Assembly (NCBI RefSeq): GCF_040822115.1
Contig: NZ_CP162004.1
Coordinates: forward strand, 2,294,001 to 2,358,000
DNA: 64,000 bases
Direction of reading: 5' to 3'
DNA from: Flavobacterium sp. WC2421
Lineage (GTDB): Bacteria > Bacteroidota > Bacteroidia > Flavobacteriales > Flavobacteriaceae
A program made the position numbers and the translations under genes. Every line of letters starts with the position of its first letter. Within the stretch, counting starts at the first letter, position 1. The notes under the pieces are model-generated. The model was given only the letters and a program-made list of their open reading frames with translations. It was not told where the DNA came from and searched no databases. This document shows, piece after piece, positions 17,574 to 25,843 of the stretch.

Positions 17574-18567
17574 AAACCTCTTAACGGATGATTTTGGGCG
17601 CACCCACAACTATTTGCGTATTTCGTTGATCGAAAAATGCAACCTGCGTTGTACCTATTGCATGCCTGCCGATGGAATCGCATTGTCTCCAAAAGCGGAT
17701 ATAATGACCGCACAAGAGATTTATGCCATCGCCAAAACATTCGTCCATCATGGGGTTAATAAAATACGATTAACAGGTGGTGAGCCACTATTACGAAAAG
17801 ACTTTCCCGAAATAATCACCCAACTCGCCACACTAGGCACCGAGATTTCGATTACCACAAATGGTATTTTAATCGATAGGCATCTTGAAGTTTTAAAGGC
17901 CAATAAAGTCACCAAAATCAATTTGAGTCTCGATACATTGGTAGCAACCAAGTTCAATGCCATCACACTGCGCAATCAGTTTCAAGGCGTGATCGACAAT
18001 TTGCATCTTTTGCTCCACAACGGCTTTCAAGTCAAGGTCAATGTGGTCTTGATAAAAGGATTCAATGACAACGAAATCATCGATTTTATAAACCTCACCC
18101 AGCATTTACCGCTATCGATTCGCTTTATAGAATTCATGCCTTTTGCCGGTAATGAGTGGGATAGGAGCAAAATGGTGTCACAGCAAGAGATTCTAGATCT
18201 GGTGCATACTGCTTTCCCGCCCGCCGATGTCGAGAAATTAATAGACGATAAAAACTTTACTTCAAGAGATTTCAAAATCAAGAATTATGCGGGCAGTTTT
18301 GGCATCATTAGTTCCATCACCAATCCTTTTTGTGATGGTTGCAACCGCATTCGATTGACTGCCAATGGCAAAATAAAAAACTGCCTGTTCTCTAACCACG
18401 AGACCGATTTACTTACCGCTTACCGCTCTGGCGAAGCCCTCGAAACCGTCATTGCCACCGCCATTCAAACCAAAATGAAAGTAAGAGCCGGCATGACCTC
18501 CATAGACGAAATAAACGATCCCGCCTTGCACCAAGACAACCGTTCCATGATTAGTATTGGGGGCTAA
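17560..18567 (+). CDS. moaA: GTP 3',8-cyclase
   Basis: A 335-residue radical-SAM enzyme. The SAM cluster is in EKCNLRCTYCMPADG and the second [4Fe-4S] cluster in NPFCDGCNRIRLTANG plus KNCLFS. TGGEPLLRKDF is the SAM-binding GGE motif. The last residues are SIGG, matching the essential C-terminal GG of MoaA. It makes 3',8-cyclo-GTP, the first Moco intermediate, for the MoaC half of its upstream neighbour. It is the last gene of the operon before the accessory region. Confidence 0.97.
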   Translation: MTPNKNLLTDDFGRTHNYLRISLIEKCNLRCTYCMPADGIALSPKADIMTAQEIYAIAKTFVHHGVNKIRLTGGEPLLRKDFPEIITQLATLGTEISITTNGILIDRHLEVLKANKVTKINLSLDTLVATKFNAITLRNQFQGVIDNLHLLLHNGFQVKVNVVLIKGFNDNEIIDFINLTQHLPLSIRFIEFMPFAGNEWDRSKMVSQQEILDLVHTAFPPADVEKLIDDKNFTSRDFKIKNYAGSFGIISSITNPFCDGCNRIRLTANGKIKNCLFSNHETDLLTAYRSGEALETVIATAIQTKMKVRAGMTSIDEINDPALHQDNRSMISIGG

Positions 18568-18631
18568 AATTATTATTATTTACAGCTGTTCCCGTCATTC
18601 GTTACAACCCATTGGGTTTCAAACCGGTTTA

Positions 18632-18726
18632 CTAGGTGCCGGCAGGAGCTTCCTGCGGTCGCTCTGCCATCACCAGTAAACCCCGTTTTCTACCTGCATG
18701 GGGTTTTCACTGCTACCGGGGCTAGG
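18632..18726 (-). ncRNA. Flavo-1-like RNA element, copy 1
   Basis: Read on the minus strand, the element starts CCTAGCCCCGGTAGCAG, has a variable hairpin (AACCCC...GGGGTT), then AGCGACCGCAGGAAGCTCC. Copy 2 at 28514 has the same order: CCTAGCCCTGATGGTAGC, a different hairpin, then AGCGAACAGCAGGAGGGGAG. The pattern matches what is known of the Bacteroidota Flavo-1 RNA motif. It is locally GC-rich in AT-rich surroundings. The name was recalled from its appearance and not searched. Confidence 0.5.
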
Positions 18727-18748
18727 GGATTGGTGCTTTAATTCGCAT

Positions 18749-18840
18749 GAATGTGGTTTCCCGTAAAGTTTAGAGTTGAGAAGGAATTATATTTGAAAAT
18801 GAGTGTGCTGTTTATTCAGAATTTTCGGTGATTAAATGGT
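18749..18840 (+). repeat. Left copy of a direct repeat flanking the nuclease/transposase block
   Basis: Begins GAATGTGGTTTCCCGTAAAG and includes TTTATTCAGAATTTT. It matches 24137-24236 in the same orientation with scattered differences and a small insertion. The two copies enclose about 5.3 kb. Confidence 0.85.
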
Positions 18841-18973
18841 ATATTTGGAAAAGAAGTAAAACGAAACTTCGCTAATCTACCTAAAGTGGGGTGTATATAC
18901 TAAGGTTTATCTCTTATATATAAGTTAGGCGCAAGCTTAACCAAATGAAACTAAAAAAACAATCATATAATTA
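18841..18973. other. Leader of the nuclease-ATPase module
   Basis: AT-rich with no open frame. It contains GTTAGGCGCAAGCTTAAC shortly before the ATG at 18974. A TATATTTG at about 18840-18847 could be a -7 box. Confidence 0.4.
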
Positions 18974-19279
18974 ATGAGTTACACTTTTAAAAACACAGAA
19001 ATTAATAATAAAAAAGCTTCAGATTTTGAAACAAAATCTCTGTTATATTTAATAAGTCGTAAGAAAGAAATTGAATATGTTACTTTCGATTGCTTTAATG
19101 ATGTAAGTGGTGTAAATAAAAATCATGACAAAATTTGGGATGTACAATCCAAAAATGAAAAATCATTAACTCCAAAAAAAATTGGCAAATATCTCTTCAC
19201 TTTGTTTGACAATTATACTTCAACTTTTTCATTTCATGAATTTATTTTTTTTTTCTCCAATCTTAAACGAGGATTATAA
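18974..19279 (+). CDS. N-terminal part of a putative PD-(D/E)XK nuclease-like protein (frame broken)
   Basis: 101 codons from ATG 18974. Residues 30-65 have the look of a DUF4297/Cap4-type nuclease core: an acidic strand YVTFDCFNDV, then KIWDVQSKN (the QxK variant of the ExK motif), then a helix ending in FHEFIFF. The frame leaves the real protein at a run of ten T (19245-19254). The continuation lies in the next frame (19236-19988), so the two ORFs were probably one gene of about 338 codons. Base composition is far more AT-rich than the Moco operon. I do not recognise an exact family, and the nuclease call rests on the motif only. Confidence 0.6.
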   Translation: MSYTFKNTEINNKKASDFETKSLLYLISRKKEIEYVTFDCFNDVSGVNKNHDKIWDVQSKNEKSLTPKKIGKYLFTLFDNYTSTFSFHEFIFFFSNLKRGL

Positions 19280-19988
19280 AATAAATTCAAAATTAAATAT
19301 TTATAATCTTGACAATATTGAGGAGAAAACCTTAAAACGAATATTGAATGGTTTAACGGAGGAAGTTGAAAGAGTAAAAGGAATTACAGTTGACTATTCA
19401 GAAGAAATTGAAAAATTCTTGAAAAAAGTTTTCATTATAGAAGACAATAGTACAGAAAACGAATATATAAAATCAGTAACAAAATTTAAGAAAGTTGGAA
19501 TAAAATCTGATGATTTTTACACAAGTATATTTACAGATTTAAGAAATATACAAAGTGCAAAAAAAAATACTTATATTGAAAATGAAATAATTTCAGAAAT
19601 CCGTGACGTATTAACTTTTAATCGCCATTTAACGACGAAGGACATTGAAATTTTAATTATTAGTCGAATTATTGGCGTAGAAATTTTTAATTATTCTTCA
19701 ATTCCAATAACGTTTTTTCCAATAATTAAAAGTTTGGATAATGAGGAGATAAAAGATATTCTTCAAGAATGTAATTCTAATCTTTCCCGTGCGTTTTTCA
19801 ACAAAAACAGTAATAGAGTATTTTGGAATGTTTGTGAAAAAATAATAATGTTTTTAAATGATAATAAATCTAGCGACGTTGAATATATTTATTCTGAAAC
19901 GTTTAAAGATTATACTTTCCGAATTTCATATTTAAAAGATTTTACAATAAAATATTTAATATCAATAATAATAGAAGGAACGAAATGA
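19236..19988 (+). CDS. C-terminal part of the putative nuclease-like protein; all-helical domain
   Basis: The open frame can be read from a TTG at 19182 or the ATG at 19236, but it probably continues the ORF at 18974 after a +1 shift (one T fewer) at the T10 run. The sequence is mostly predicted helix and Lys/Ile/Asn-rich: EEKTLKRILNGLTEEVER, then DFYTSIFTDLRNIQSAKK, HLTTKDIEILIISRIIG and NVCEKIIMFLN. No catalytic motif is visible. In ABC three-component and Lamassu-like systems the effector protein carries such a helical C-terminal domain that contacts the ATPase. Its stop overlaps the start of the ATPase gene by 4 bp (ATGA), so the two are coupled. Confidence 0.6.
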   Translation: MNLFFFSPILNEDYKINSKLNIYNLDNIEEKTLKRILNGLTEEVERVKGITVDYSEEIEKFLKKVFIIEDNSTENEYIKSVTKFKKVGIKSDDFYTSIFTDLRNIQSAKKNTYIENEIISEIRDVLTFNRHLTTKDIEILIISRIIGVEIFNYSSIPITFFPIIKSLDNEEIKDILQECNSNLSRAFFNKNSNRVFWNVCEKIIMFLNDNKSSDVEYIYSETFKDYTFRISYLKDFTIKYLISIIIEGTK

Positions 19989-21589
19989 TAGTAAAAGAAG
20001 TAGCGTTTGGAAACTTAAATGAAGCTTTCATTGAGAAACGATTTGAAAATAAAACAAATATAATTTTTAGTAATGATAATAATAGAGGAAAAACTTTGCT
20101 AATGCAAAGTTTAATTTATTCTATCGGTTATGAATCAATATTTCCAAATAGTTTCAATCCAAAGAAATATTATTTTTATTCAAAAATAGAATTTAACAAT
20201 TCAATTTTTGAATTCTTAAGAAAAGGAAATTCTATTTTAGTAATAAATAATGAAAATTTTAATGTCTTTAGTTCAATAAGTGAATTTAAATATTTTTTCG
20301 ATAAAGAAATATTTAAACTTCCTAAAATTGATAAAAATGGTGAACAAAAATTAGTTGATTTAAGTCTTTTCTATGAATTGTTTTTTCTTGGTCAAGACAA
20401 TAGAAATACTTCAAATCTGATAGTTAAAGGCCAAAATAATAAAGTCGATTTTTTAAATATGATTTATTCACTTTTAGGTGTTTCAATTTCAACAAGTAAT
20501 AAATATGATATTGAAAATCTAAAAAAAGAAAAAGCAATTGTTGAAATTAAAATAAAAGCTGAAACAAGAAAAATAAAAGTCATTAAACAAAATCCTCAAA
20601 TTGCATCTTTTATTAGTTCTGCATCTAATAATTTGGATTTTAAAAACACTTCTAATCAATTAAAAGAATTACACTTAAATATTGCTGAATTAAGGAAACA
20701 GAGAAATAGAGAAGAAAACAGAAAAATAAAATTAGAGAATTTAATAACTGAATTATCTTCACTTAACAGAACCTTAAATGAAGGAAAAGTTAAATGTCTT
20801 GATTGTGGTAGTAATAAAATTATTTTCTCAAATGAAGATTTTGAATTTGAAGTGAGTAATAATTACGTTAAAAAAAATATTATTGAATCAATTAAAAATA
20901 ACATTTCAATAAAATTTGAAATAATAGATGAATTAAATCAAAACATTCATCGAGAACAAATTCAAATAAATAAATTATTAGAAACTTCAACTCCTGATAT
21001 TAAAAACTACATTCTCTTTCAAGACGAAATTACAGACTCAAAAGATGTAGATAAAATAATAGCTGAACTTCAAAAAGAATTGGATGAAATAACTAATAAA
21101 ATTCAAAACAACGAGATTAAAACTTCATCAAATAAAGATTTACAAAAAGATATTTTATCAAATATTATTATACAAATAAAAAATTATTATTCGACAATTG
21201 ATCCACAGGGATTATTAATATTTGAAGATTTATTTACAAAAACAGGTGAAACATATTCGGGAAGTGAAGGACAAGAATATTATTTCAGTAAAATATTATC
21301 TCTAAACAAAATTTTGCAACATAAATTTCCAATAATAATTGATTCTTTCAGAGAAGGAGAATTATCATCTTCAAAAGAACTCTTAATGTTAAATGAATTC
21401 ATAAAATTAAATAAACAAGTAATATTAACTTCTACACTTAAGGACGAAGAATATGACGCTGATAAATATTATGATATTGAAAACTTAAATGTTATTGATT
21501 ATTCTATGTTAGCAGATAGTAAAATATTACAAAGTGATTTTGTGCCTGAATTTAAAAAAATAATCGACAAATTTAACGTGGAAAAATAA
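19985..21589 (+). CDS. SMC/Rad50-like ABC ATPase with zinc-knuckle coiled coil
   Basis: A 534-residue protein. A P-loop variant SNDNNRGKTLLMQSL lies at about residues 30-44 (it lacks the first Gly but keeps GKT). A central coiled coil (about 180-390, rich in K, E, N and I) is broken by KCLDCGSNK near residue 268, a CxxC like the Rad50 hook. The signature-like TYSGSEGQEYYFSKIL and the Walker B strand PIIIDSFREGELSSSKE follow near the C-terminus, with Ser where most ABC ATPases have the catalytic Glu. A final switch segment is VILTSTLKDEE. It overlaps the upstream nuclease-like gene by 4 bp. The arrangement is like ABC three-component or Lamassu-type anti-phage systems, but I cannot place it in a named one. 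Confidence 0.75.
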   Translation: MIVKEVAFGNLNEAFIEKRFENKTNIIFSNDNNRGKTLLMQSLIYSIGYESIFPNSFNPKKYYFYSKIEFNNSIFEFLRKGNSILVINNENFNVFSSISEFKYFFDKEIFKLPKIDKNGEQKLVDLSLFYELFFLGQDNRNTSNLIVKGQNNKVDFLNMIYSLLGVSISTSNKYDIENLKKEKAIVEIKIKAETRKIKVIKQNPQIASFISSASNNLDFKNTSNQLKELHLNIAELRKQRNREENRKIKLENLITELSSLNRTLNEGKVKCLDCGSNKIIFSNEDFEFEVSNNYVKKNIIESIKNNISIKFEIIDELNQNIHREQIQINKLLETSTPDIKNYILFQDEITDSKDVDKIIAELQKELDEITNKIQNNEIKTSSNKDLQKDILSNIIIQIKNYYSTIDPQGLLIFEDLFTKTGETYSGSEGQEYYFSKILSLNKILQHKFPIIIDSFREGELSSSKELLMLNEFIKLNKQVILTSTLKDEEYDADKYYDIENLNVIDYSMLADSKILQSDFVPEFKKIIDKFNVEK

Positions 21590-21591
21590 CC

Positions 21592-21876
21592 CTGCTACCG
21601 TACGAATCATTTCGTTTGGTAAGTGAGAAATATTCAAAAACTATATGTATGCAGTGGTTAAGAAACTTTTGTTTTTTTGCGAAAAAAGATGAACAAATTT
21701 CAAATTTTATTGAGGAAGTGAAATTTAATAAATATTTAGATACTGAATTTATAAATTTAATATATTTTAAGTGTGAAGATTCAAAGTTTCCCCGCTACCG
21801 CACGAATCCTTTCGTGTGGTACGTGAAGTTTAGCACTAACCTAAAAACTAAAACTAAACTTACTATATTTACTTAA
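21592..21876 (+). other. Degraded stretch between the ATPase and transposase copy 1
   Basis: A degenerate REP-like palindrome (GCTACCGTACGAATCATTTCG) begins directly after the ATPase stop. It is followed by about 170 bp that could encode a 45-residue fragment starting MQWLRNFCFFAKKDEQ. That frame then runs straight into the REP at 21788. It has no good start and is probably a remnant, possibly of a further gene of the module. Confidence 0.4.
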
Positions 21877-21894
21877 ACCTTAAAAGCAGTAACT

Positions 21895-22460
21895 ATGAGT
21901 AGAAATTATAAATTCCATAATCCAGAGGGTTTGTATTTTATAAGTTTTGCAGTTGTAGGTTGGTTAGATGTATTTACTCGTAATGAATACAAAGATTTAT
22001 TTCTTGAAAGTGTAGCATTTTGTCAAAAAAACAAAGGATTAGAAATTCATGCTTGGTGCATTATGAGTAATCATGTGCATTTAGTTTTTAGAAGTATAAA
22101 CGATCAAAATCCTGAGTTATTAATTGGGGATTTAAAACGGTTTACTAGTCGTTCGATTGTAAAAAGTATACAAGAAAATCCGAGGGAGAGCAGGAAAGAA
22201 TTCTTGTTGGACTTTTTTAAAAAAGAAGCAGAGAAAAGTTCCAATGTCAAACATCATCAATTCTGGCGACACGACAACAAACCAATAGATTGTGGAGCAA
22301 TAAAGTAATTCAACAAAAGATAGATTATGTACATAATAATCCTGTAGAAGAAGGTTTAGTTTATAAGCCGGAAGACTATGTATATAGCAGTGCCATTGAT
22401 TATGCAGGCGAAAAAGGACTAATTGACGATGTAGTTGTTTTTAGAATGTTTTATATTTAA
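21895..22460 (+). pseudogene. REP-associated tyrosine transposase (RAYT), frameshifted, copy 1
   Basis: The ORF 21895-22308 (137 aa) encodes the N-terminal part of an IS200-like transposase with the HUH motif in CIMSNHVHLVF and the conserved HQFWRHDNKPI. It then ends early (DCGAIK). One missing A in the GATTGTGG stretch (normally GAATTGTGG) has shifted the frame. The rest, LWSNKVIQQKIDYVHNNPV through to FRMFYI, is in the next frame and stops at 22460. The region expected to hold the nucleophilic Tyr is in the lost part. A protein of about 187 residues would be normal. The gene is flanked by REP-like palindromes, as is typical of RAYTs. Confidence 0.9.
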
Positions 22461-22580
22461 CAAACAACGAACCACACGAAGGGATTCGTGCGGCAGCGGA
22501 GGAGATGTAGTTGTTTTTAGAATGTTTGGTATTTAATGACAACGAATCACACGAAAGGATTCGTGCGGTAGCAGAGGGTA
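22461..22580 (+). repeat. Two REP-like palindromes after transposase copy 1
   Basis: Units at 22467-22500 and 22541-22576 have the pattern ACGAACCACACGAA-GGGATTCGTGCGG-AGCGGA, with CACGAA and TTCGTG as hairpin arms. The second is preceded by GATGTAGTTGTTTTTAGAAT, the 3' end of the transposase reading frame. Confidence 0.85.
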
Positions 22581-22660
22581 AATACTTTTAAAACGGAATA
22601 GCTGTATTTTAATAGCATCATCAATTTTATAAATAAAATAGCATTAGGATTGTAGTTAAT

Positions 22661-22692
22661 CATAGTGTGATTGCTTCGTTCCTCGCAATGAC
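22661..22692. repeat. GCGAGGAACGAAGCAATC-type dispersed repeat, copy 1
   Basis: Contains GTGTGATTGCTTCGTTCC followed by TCGCAATGAC. Read on the minus strand it translates as HCEERSN, a peptide familiar as an artefact of this widespread bacterial repeat. Other copies are at 23901-23932, 27137-27168 and 28445-28475. Confidence 0.85.
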
Positions 22693-22737
22693 AATAGTGG
22701 AATAAAGTTAGTATGAGGATTAATTGTTTAATGATAT

Positions 22738-23028
22738 TGAACCACAGCAAGGGATTCGGTAGCGGAGACTAATTGACGATGTAGTTATTTTTAGAATGTT
22801 TGGTATTTAACGACAACGAACCACACGAAGGGATTTGTGCGGTAGTGGTGATTAATTGAGCATGTAGTTGTTTTTAGAATGTTTGATATTTAACGACAAC
22901 GAACCACACGAAAGGATTGACTTCGTCGAATTTCATTTCGTGCGGTAGCGGAGTAGATGTAGTTTTTTTTAGAATGTTTGGTATTTAATGACAACGAACC
23001 ACACGAAAGGATAGACTTCGTCGAATTT
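22738..23028 (+). repeat. Array of REP-like units with transposase 3' ends
   Basis: Four units in tandem (palindromes near 22738, 22813, 22895 and 22990). Each of the last three is preceded by a copy of GATGTAGTTRTTTTTAGAAT and TTTAA, which are the last codons of the transposase. Two units have GACTTCGTCGAATTT inserted inside the palindrome. Confidence 0.8.
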
Positions 23029-24007
23029 CCCCCCGCTACCGCACGAATCCTTTCGTGTGGTACGTGAAGTTTAGAACTAACCTAAAAACTAAAACTAAAC
23101 ATACTATATTTACTTAAACCTTAAAAACAACACTATGAGTAGAAATTATAAATTCCATAATCCGGAGGGTTTGTATTTTATAAGTTTTGCAGTTGTAGGT
23201 TGGTTAGATGTATTTACTCGTAATGAATACAAAGATTTATTTCTTGAAAGTGTAGCATTTTGTCAAAAAAACAAAGGATTAGAAATTCATGCTTGGTGCA
23301 TTATGAGTAATCATGTGCATTTAGTTTTTAGAAGTATAAACGATCAAAATCCTGAGTTATTAATTGGGGATTTAAAACGGTTTACTAGTCGTTCGATTGT
23401 AAAAAGTATACAAGAAAATCCGAGGGAGAGCAGGAAAGAATTCTTGTTGGACTTTTTTAAAAAAGAAGCAGAGAAAAGTTCCAATGTCAAACATCATCAA
23501 TTCTGGCGACACGACAACAAACCAATAGATTGTGGAGCAATAAAGTAATTCAACAAAAGATAGATTATGTACATAATAATCCTGTAGAAGAAGGTTTAGT
23601 TTATAAGCCGGAAGACTATGTATATAGCAGTGCCATTGATTATGCAGGCGAAAAAGGACTAATTGACGATGTAGTTGTTTTTAGAATGTTTGATATTTAA
23701 CAAACAACGAACCACACGAAGGGATTCGTGCGGCAGCGGAGGAGATGTAGTTGTTTTTAGAATGTTTGGTATTTAATGACAACGAATCACACGAAAGGAT
23801 TCGTGCGGTAGCAGAGGGTAAATACTTTTAAAACGGAATAGCTGTATTTTAATAGCATCATCAATTTTATAAATAAAATAGCATTAGGATTGTAGTTAAT
23901 CATAGTGTGATTGTTTCGTTCCTCGCAATGACAATAGTGGAATAAAGTTAGTATGAGGATTAATTGTTTAATGATATTGAACCACAGCAAGGGATTCGGT
24001 AGCGGAG
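23029..24007 (+). repeat. Transposon-like block, copy 2 (about 980 bp)
   Basis: Direct duplicate of 21788-22767 with only a few base differences (for example AGCACT/AGAACT after the REP, a one-base indel before the ATG, and TTGCTTCG/TTGTTTCG in the dispersed repeat). Confidence 0.9.
23135..23700 (+). pseudogene. REP-associated tyrosine transposase (RAYT), frameshifted, copy 2
   Basis: The 137-residue ORF 23135-23548 encodes exactly the same protein as copy 1 and carries the same one-base deletion, so the duplication happened after the gene was broken. The out-of-frame C-terminal part runs to the TAA at 23700 and ends FRMFDI instead of FRMFYI. An intact copy elsewhere in the genome would be needed to move it. 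Confidence 0.9.
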
Positions 24008-24115
24008 CGGTGATTAATTGAGCATGTAGTTATTTTTAGAATGTTTGATATTTAACGACAACGAACCACACGAAAGGATTGACTTCGTCGAATTTCATTT
24101 CGTGCGGTAGCGGAG
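23701..24115 (+). repeat. REP-like units and 160-bp block after transposase copy 2
   Basis: Palindromes are near 23707, 23781, 23978 and 24056. The 160-bp block with the HCEERSN repeat (23901-23932) lies between them. The last unit again follows a transposase 3' end and has the GACTTCGTCGAATTT insert. Confidence 0.8.
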
Positions 24116-24136
24116 GTTTTGTGGTTTATTTCAAGC

Positions 24137-24236
24137 GAATGTGGTTTCCCGTAAAGTTTAGAGTGGAGAAGGAGTTATTTTTGAAAATGAGTTGATTATC
24201 GAATGATTTATTCAGAATTTTAGTTGATTAAAATGG
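24137..24236 (+). repeat. Right copy of the flanking direct repeat
   Basis: Matches 18749-18840 in the same orientation, starting GAATGTGGTTTCCCGTAAAG. It ends about 60 bp before the small ORF at 24300, as the left copy ends about 130 bp before the nuclease-like gene. Confidence 0.85.
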
Positions 24237-24299
24237 GAATGTTTTCGTTAGATTAAAATACTGTAGGATGATTGGTAAATAATACTTAAACGAATTTTT

Positions 24300-24560
24300 A
24301 TGATAAATAGCTTAGAAAGAAAGAACAGGCTATATGCCGCGGACCTCGCTAGAAAATATTTTAGTGGGCAAATATCAATGCATCAGTTTTTGAACAACCT
24401 ACTGGATTATCAAAATGACATTAAAATTAGATTTCTTATTGACAAGGTTGGAAAAAGACCCAAAAAAGGTTGGTTTTTTGATGTTTCTAGAGAAAGAAAT
24501 ACAGCTTACATTAAAGAGGTTTTTATAATTATTGAAGATTTGGAAAATAGCGATGTCTAA
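24300..24560 (+). CDS. Small hypothetical protein
   Basis: An 86-residue protein with an ordinary composition: LARKYFSGQISMHQFLNNLL near the N-terminus and IKEVFIIIEDLEN at the end. Two helices and a basic middle (GKRPKKGW) are likely. There is no signal peptide or membrane segment. I do not recognise the family. It sits alone after the right-hand direct repeat, and its leader resembles that of the nuclease-ATPase module. It is probably real because it has an ATG start, a balanced composition and no repeat-derived sequence. Confidence 0.55.
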   Translation: MINSLERKNRLYAADLARKYFSGQISMHQFLNNLLDYQNDIKIRFLIDKVGKRPKKGWFFDVSRERNTAYIKEVFIIIEDLENSDV

Positions 24561-24713
24561 TATTTAACGATAACAAGTCGTAAAAAGAATCACTATGAAT
24601 TAATTAGATGGAAATTATACAACCTTTAGTTATTATTTTATAACAGTTTTTAAATCATTAGTAATCAACTTTGTAATGTTGTAAAAATTAAATTACAGCT
24701 TAACAATTTGATT

Positions 24714-25475
24714 ATGAAAAAGATACTTTTAATTGCTACGTTTATTGTATTTGGAATTACAGTGAACTCTTGTAGCAGCGATTCTACTTCTGGCACTTAT
24801 GCCTACAATGTTCGTATGACAGATGCTCCTGGACCTTATGAAAAGGTAAACATTGATTTAAAAGCGGTGGAAGTTACAGGAAACAATGGGCAAACGGTAC
24901 TATTAAACACTACAGCTGGTATTTATAACCTTTTAGAGTTTTCGAATGGTTTGAGTACACTAATTGCTACGAGTGAATTGAGTGATGCTAACGTATCACA
25001 AATTAGGTTGATACTTGGGTCTAACAACACAGTGGTTGTGGGAGGTGTTACTTATCCTTTAGACACGCCAAGTGCGGAACAATCAGGTTTGAAATTACAA
25101 GTACACCAAACCTTGCTTGCGGATATTCAAAATGAGATCCTACTTGATTTTGATGCCAATGCTTCTATTGTAAAAACGGGAAATGGAACGTACAAACTAA
25201 AACCAGTGGTTAGAACTATAGTTACCGCTATTACTGGAAATATCAAAGGAAGTATTACGCCTATTGGTACTTTGGCAGTGGCAACAGCTACCTCTGTTGA
25301 TGCTGTAGAATACTCTAGTAGTGTGAATGCGTTAGGTCAGTTTCAAATATCAGGGCTTTTACCTGGAATCTACACTTTTACTATAACGCCTTTATTGCCA
25401 TTACTGCCTGTAACCCAAACAAATGTGGTGGTAACAGCAGGTGTAAACACTAATGTGGGTGTGATAGCGCTATAA
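24714..25475 (+). CDS. DUF4382-domain lipoprotein
   Basis: A protein of about 253 residues; the ATG at 24714 (MKKILLIATFIVF) is preferred over that at 24708. A lipobox Cys lies in VNSCSSDS. Residues 28-150 match DUF4382: YNVRMTDAPGPYEKVNIDL, YNLLEFSNGL, ISQIRLILGSNNTV-like and LKLQVHQ. The C-terminal part looks like a small carboxypeptidase-regulatory-like beta domain (GQFQISGLLPGIYTF). It is probably a surface lipoprotein of unknown role. A clear terminator follows. Confidence 0.88.
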   Translation: MKKILLIATFIVFGITVNSCSSDSTSGTYAYNVRMTDAPGPYEKVNIDLKAVEVTGNNGQTVLLNTTAGIYNLLEFSNGLSTLIATSELSDANVSQIRLILGSNNTVVVGGVTYPLDTPSAEQSGLKLQVHQTLLADIQNEILLDFDANASIVKTGNGTYKLKPVVRTIVTAITGNIKGSITPIGTLAVATATSVDAVEYSSSVNALGQFQISGLLPGIYTFTITPLLPLLPVTQTNVVVTAGVNTNVGVIAL

Positions 25476-25505
25476 TTTATTGCTTTTTGCCTTAAATTTT
25501 TATTT

Positions 25506-25537
25506 AAAAACCACGAGTTAGTTCTCGTGGTTTTTTT
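25506..25537 (+). terminator. Terminator after the DUF4382 gene
   Basis: Arms AAAAACCACGAG and CTCGTGGTTTTT with a six-base loop and a T-run. Confidence 0.9.
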
Positions 25538-25843
25538 ATGCCCTGAAGCGAACTATTAACTTAACCATAAGTTACAGTAGCCGCACCCAAATATAAAGTT
25601 AGAAAGTTGCCATAGTAATTTTTCGGTAGCGCAGGATTAATTGACGATGTAGTTGTCTTTAGAATATTTGGTATTTAATTTTAACGCACCACACAAAGGG
25701 ATTGGTGCGGTAGCGGAAACTATGTGTTTGGTATTTAATGAAAACAAACTACACGAAACAATTCGTCCCTTTACTTTGTATTGAGTAAAATGGACTACAT
25801 TTATTCAATGGAAAACAGAGGATAACTTATTCAATACTACAAA
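25538..25843. repeat. Gap with decayed REP/transposase-end units
   Basis: No gene is seen. It holds GGATTAATTGACGATGTAGT plus TATTTAAT (a transposase 3' end) and REP-like palindromes near 25680-25720 and 25741-25770, more diverged than those at 22-24 kb. Confidence 0.65.

Larger units (their letters stand above)
21788..22767 (+). repeat. Transposon-like block, copy 1 (about 980 bp)
   Basis: The block starts at the REP CCCCGCTACCGCACGAATCC and ends in GGGATTCGGTAGCGGAG. It is nearly identical to 23029-24007. It carries a frameshifted RAYT transposase gene, two REP-like palindromes after it, and a 160-bp block that occurs a third time at 27053-27212. Confidence 0.9.

Noticed and set aside
18974..21589. 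Complete three-gene Lamassu-type system
   Set aside because: Only two genes are present and I cannot show a middle component, so the named assignment is not supported.
21616..21876. 86-codon ORF after the ATPase gene
   Set aside because: It begins at a TTG inside a REP-like palindrome and its end is translated REP. It is kept only as a possible remnant of a gene.
22547..22750. Minus-strand ORF with HCEERSNHT (also at 23787-23990)
   Set aside because: It is made from dispersed and REP-like repeats and occurs twice only because the block is duplicated.
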